Below, one piece after another: positions 13,732 to 15,550 of a stretch of 15,550 nucleotides of DNA. A model generated the notes under the pieces. That model saw nothing but the letters and a program-made list of their open reading frames with translations, searched no databases and was not told the origin of the DNA. A program made the position numbers and the translations under genes. The DNA comes from RGIG1828 sp045546535. GTDB taxonomy: Bacteria > Bacillota > Clostridia > UMGS1810. The stretch lies in assembly GCA_045546535.1 (NCBI GenBank), contig JAZQDA010000034.1, positions 1 to 15,550 of the forward strand. Direction: 5' to 3'. The stretch's first letter is position 1. Each line of letters begins with the position of its first letter.

Positions 13732-15003
13732 ATGCTGGACATTAAACTTATAAGAGCAGAAACAGAAAAAATAAAAAAAGCACTGGCAAGAAGAAAAGAA
13801 GTCGTTGACATCGACGCTCTTTTAGCGCTCGACACAGAAAAAAGGGAACTTTTATTTACTGTTGAACAGTTAAAAAGCGAACAGAATGATGTTAGCAAAC
13901 AAATTCCCGCACTTAAAAAAGGGGGAAAAGATGTAGCACCTATTTTTGCTCAGATGAAAGAACTTTCAGAAAAAATCAAGGGATATGACGAAAAGGTGAG
14001 AGAACTTGACGAAAAAATCACCGCTATGATGCTCACAATCCCAAATATTCCAAACGACGAAGTCCCCGACGGTGACACTGATGAAGACAATGTTGAAATC
14101 AGACGATTTTCAGAGCCTACTAAGTTTGATTTTGAACCCAAAGCGCATTGGGATGTAGGTGCTGACCTTGGAATTATCGATGCTGCAACCGCCGCAAAAG
14201 TAACAGGCACACGCTTTACATTCTATAAAGGACTCGGTGCAAGACTTGAAAGGGCAGTAATCAACTTCTTCCTTGACACTCACACCGAAACAAGCGGTTA
14301 CACCGAAGTTTTTCCGCCCTATATGGTTCACAGAAGAAGTATGGTGGGCACAGGACAACTCCCGAAATTTGAAGAAGATGCATTTAAAGTTGTAGACACT
14401 GACTATTTCCTTATTCCCACGGCAGAAGTTCCCGTAACAAATATGTACAGAGATGACATTTTGGACGGCGAAAAACTTCCTATCAAACACGTTGCATACT
14501 CTGCTTGTTTCAGAGCAGAAGCAGGGTCTGCGGGTAAAGACACAAGAGGTCTTATCAGACAGCATCAATTCAACAAAGTAGAACTTGTAAAATTTGCAAA
14601 ACCCGAAGATTCTTACGAAGAACTTGAAAAACTTACCCGTGATGCAGAAAAAGTCCTCAGGCTTCTCGGTCTTCCTTACAGAGTTGTAAAAATCTGCGTG
14701 GGCGACCTCGGATTTACCGCAGCGAAAAAATATGATATCGAAGTATGGATGCCCAGTTACAATAGATATGTAGAAATTTCTTCCTGTTCTAACTTTGAAG
14801 ATTTCCAGGCAAGAAGAGCAAATATCAAATTCAAAAATTCGCCCAAAGAAAAAGCACAGTTTGTTCACACACTTAACGGAAGCGGTGTAGCAATCGGAAG
14901 AACTGTTGCGGCAATACTTGAAAACTATCAGAACGCTGACGGAAGCGTAACAATTCCTGAGATTTTAGTGCCCTATATGCACACAGACAAAATAGAAAAA
15001 TAA
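13732..15003 (+). CDS. serS: Serine--tRNA ligase
   Basis: SerRS, a class II synthetase, charges tRNA-Ser (and tRNA-Sec where present). 423 residues, standard length. Residues 27-100 form the long antiparallel coiled-coil arm that grips the variable arm of tRNA-Ser. The catalytic domain shows the TAE serine-binding loop (IPTAEVPVT, 228-236), motif 2 FRAEAGSAGKDTRGLIRQHQF (260-280) and motif 3 with GVAIGRTVAAILENYQ (385-400). GGAAAGGA precedes the ATG; a competing ATG just upstream (13726) is followed at once by a stop. The short gap before it leaves no room for a T-box leader. serS is commonly found near the replication origin in Bacillota, as are parAB. Confidence 0.98.
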   Translation: MLDIKLIRAETEKIKKALARRKEVVDIDALLALDTEKRELLFTVEQLKSEQNDVSKQIPALKKGGKDVAPIFAQMKELSEKIKGYDEKVRELDEKITAMMLTIPNIPNDEVPDGDTDEDNVEIRRFSEPTKFDFEPKAHWDVGADLGIIDAATAAKVTGTRFTFYKGLGARLERAVINFFLDTHTETSGYTEVFPPYMVHRRSMVGTGQLPKFEEDAFKVVDTDYFLIPTAEVPVTNMYRDDILDGEKLPIKHVAYSACFRAEAGSAGKDTRGLIRQHQFNKVELVKFAKPEDSYEELEKLTRDAEKVLRLLGLPYRVVKICVGDLGFTAAKKYDIEVWMPSYNRYVEISSCSNFEDFQARRANIKFKNSPKEKAQFVHTLNGSGVAIGRTVAAILENYQNADGSVTIPEILVPYMHTDKIEK

Positions 15004-15050
15004 GTCTGAAATCAGACTAAAACTCAAGCCCCAAATATAGTTTTTGTTTT

Positions 15051-15100
15051 AAAACACAGAGAAACAAGTGCAAATCTGCGCTGTTTTCTCTGTGTTTTTT
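15051..15100 (+). terminator. Intrinsic terminator of serS
   Basis: AAAACACAGAGAAACA (15051-15066) pairs with TGTTTTCTCTGTGTTTT (15082-15098) through 16 bp with one bulged base, loop of 15, followed by T residues to 15100. A smaller AGTCTGA/TCAGACT dyad sits right at the serS stop (15003-15018) without a T-run. Confidence 0.88.
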
Positions 15101-15171
15101 GTGCATAATTACCACAATATTTTAAAATAATTTTTGAATTTGTGCAAAATGACCAAATGAGCGCGATTTTC

Positions 15172-15200
15172 TTGAAAAAAAGACAAAAAAATAGTAAAAT
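15172..15200 (+). promoter_or_regulatory. Sigma-A-type promoter of the last gene
   Basis: TTGAAA (15172-15177), 17-base spacer, TAAAAT (15195-15200). The start of transcription would be near 15207, giving a leader of about 50 nt, very AT-rich, with no riboswitch fold apparent. Confidence 0.75.
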
Positions 15201-15258
15201 GTTATATGTGTGAAGATATTTCTACTTATATTATATTATAAAAATGAGGTGTGCCAAA

Positions 15259-15550
15259 ATGAACGTAAGATACTTTCAGCAAATCACTCATCAGATGAAA
15301 GATGCGATGAACAGAGATCTTGGTATTATAACCGACGGAGGTCTTGTAATAGCATCAAGCGAAAACTGTATAACAGGAGCAGACCTTGAATGTGTTCTCA
15401 GTTTTACTGAAGATAATACCGACACATTCACCTACAACGGCTTTACTTATAAGCCGATTGTTGCTATGGGCAAAATTGATTACATCATTTTTGTGAAAGG
15501 CGATGACTCTCTTGCAAGAAACTATGCAGATATTTTGCAGGTAAGTTTTT
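15259..15550 (+). CDS. Possible sugar-diacid-recognition/CdaR-like regulator, 3' partial
   Basis: Ninety-seven codons are visible before the window ends. ATG 15259 is preceded by GAGGTG. The protein begins MNVRYFQQITHQMKDAMNRDLGI and continues TDGGLVIASSENC, then a mixed alpha/beta stretch with FTYNGFTYKPI and KIDYIIFVKGDD. The opening helix plus a 'new state/inside-cell signal' strand pattern is loosely like the N-terminal ligand-binding domain of CdaR/PucR-type regulators, but the match is weak and the diagnostic C-terminal HTH is outside the window. It has its own promoter and a strong terminator before it, so it is a separate unit from serS. Confidence 0.6.
   Translation, partial: MNVRYFQQITHQMKDAMNRDLGIITDGGLVIASSENCITGADLECVLSFTEDNTDTFTYNGFTYKPIVAMGKIDYIIFVKGDDSLARNYADILQVSF

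Noticed and set aside
14110..14868. 252-codon open frame antisense to serS
   Set aside because: A shadow of a well-conserved gene; its Cys/Phe/Lys-rich composition has no domain pattern and it has no convincing ribosome site.

Overview
This AT-rich window of about 15.5 kb looks like chromosomal DNA from a Gram-positive bacterium of the class Clostridia (Bacillota). The evidence is the SepF-YlmH-DivIVA division cluster, a MutL that carries the endonuclease motif, Soj/Spo0J-type ParA and ParB with parS-like palindromes, strong AGGAGG-type ribosome binding sites, and 4-bp ATGA overlaps between genes. No phage, transposase, CRISPR or rRNA/tRNA gene was seen. Species or family cannot be fixed by reading alone.

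Layout. (1) 1-7133, plus strand: a compact run of eight genes: mutL (5' end outside the window), miaA, a single-pass HlyD/membrane-fusion-like protein, the YggS-type PLP protein, sepF, ylmH, divIVA and rsmA (ksgA). It joins mismatch repair and tRNA/rRNA modification to the cell-division and polar-scaffold module. The usual ylmG (between sepF and ylmH) and hfq (after miaA) are absent from these positions. (2) 7134-7481: a convergent intergenic region with heptamer tandem repeats arranged as a large inverted repeat, one small hairpin and two strong stem-loops that can end transcription from either side. (3) 7482-11052, minus strand: a two-gene operon for a heterodimeric ABC exporter. One subunit has Asp for the catalytic Glu and the other has an LSTGQ signature, the pattern expected for one degenerate and one active ATP site. 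A clear sigma-A-type promoter lies upstream. (4) 11053-11498: a divergent regulatory region with an 11-bp tandem repeat and a parS-like palindrome embedded in a 26-bp perfect inverted repeat just before parA. (5) 11499-15003, plus strand: parA, parB, a structured 146-bp gap ending in a second parS-like site, an unrecognised one-TM coiled-coil protein, and serS. (6) 15004-15550: a strong serS terminator, a good promoter and the first 97 codons of a gene that weakly resembles sugar-diacid-recognition/CdaR-type regulators.

Functionally the window is mostly core housekeeping: DNA repair, translation fidelity (MiaA, RsmA, SerRS, YlmH), septum placement (SepF, DivIVA) and chromosome segregation (ParA, ParB, parS). 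The least explained parts are the HlyD-like protein inside the division cluster, the small membrane coiled-coil protein behind parB, the non-canonical parS centres, and the repeat structures on both sides of the inverted ABC operon. Nothing here can be called a proven new system; these are the best leads.
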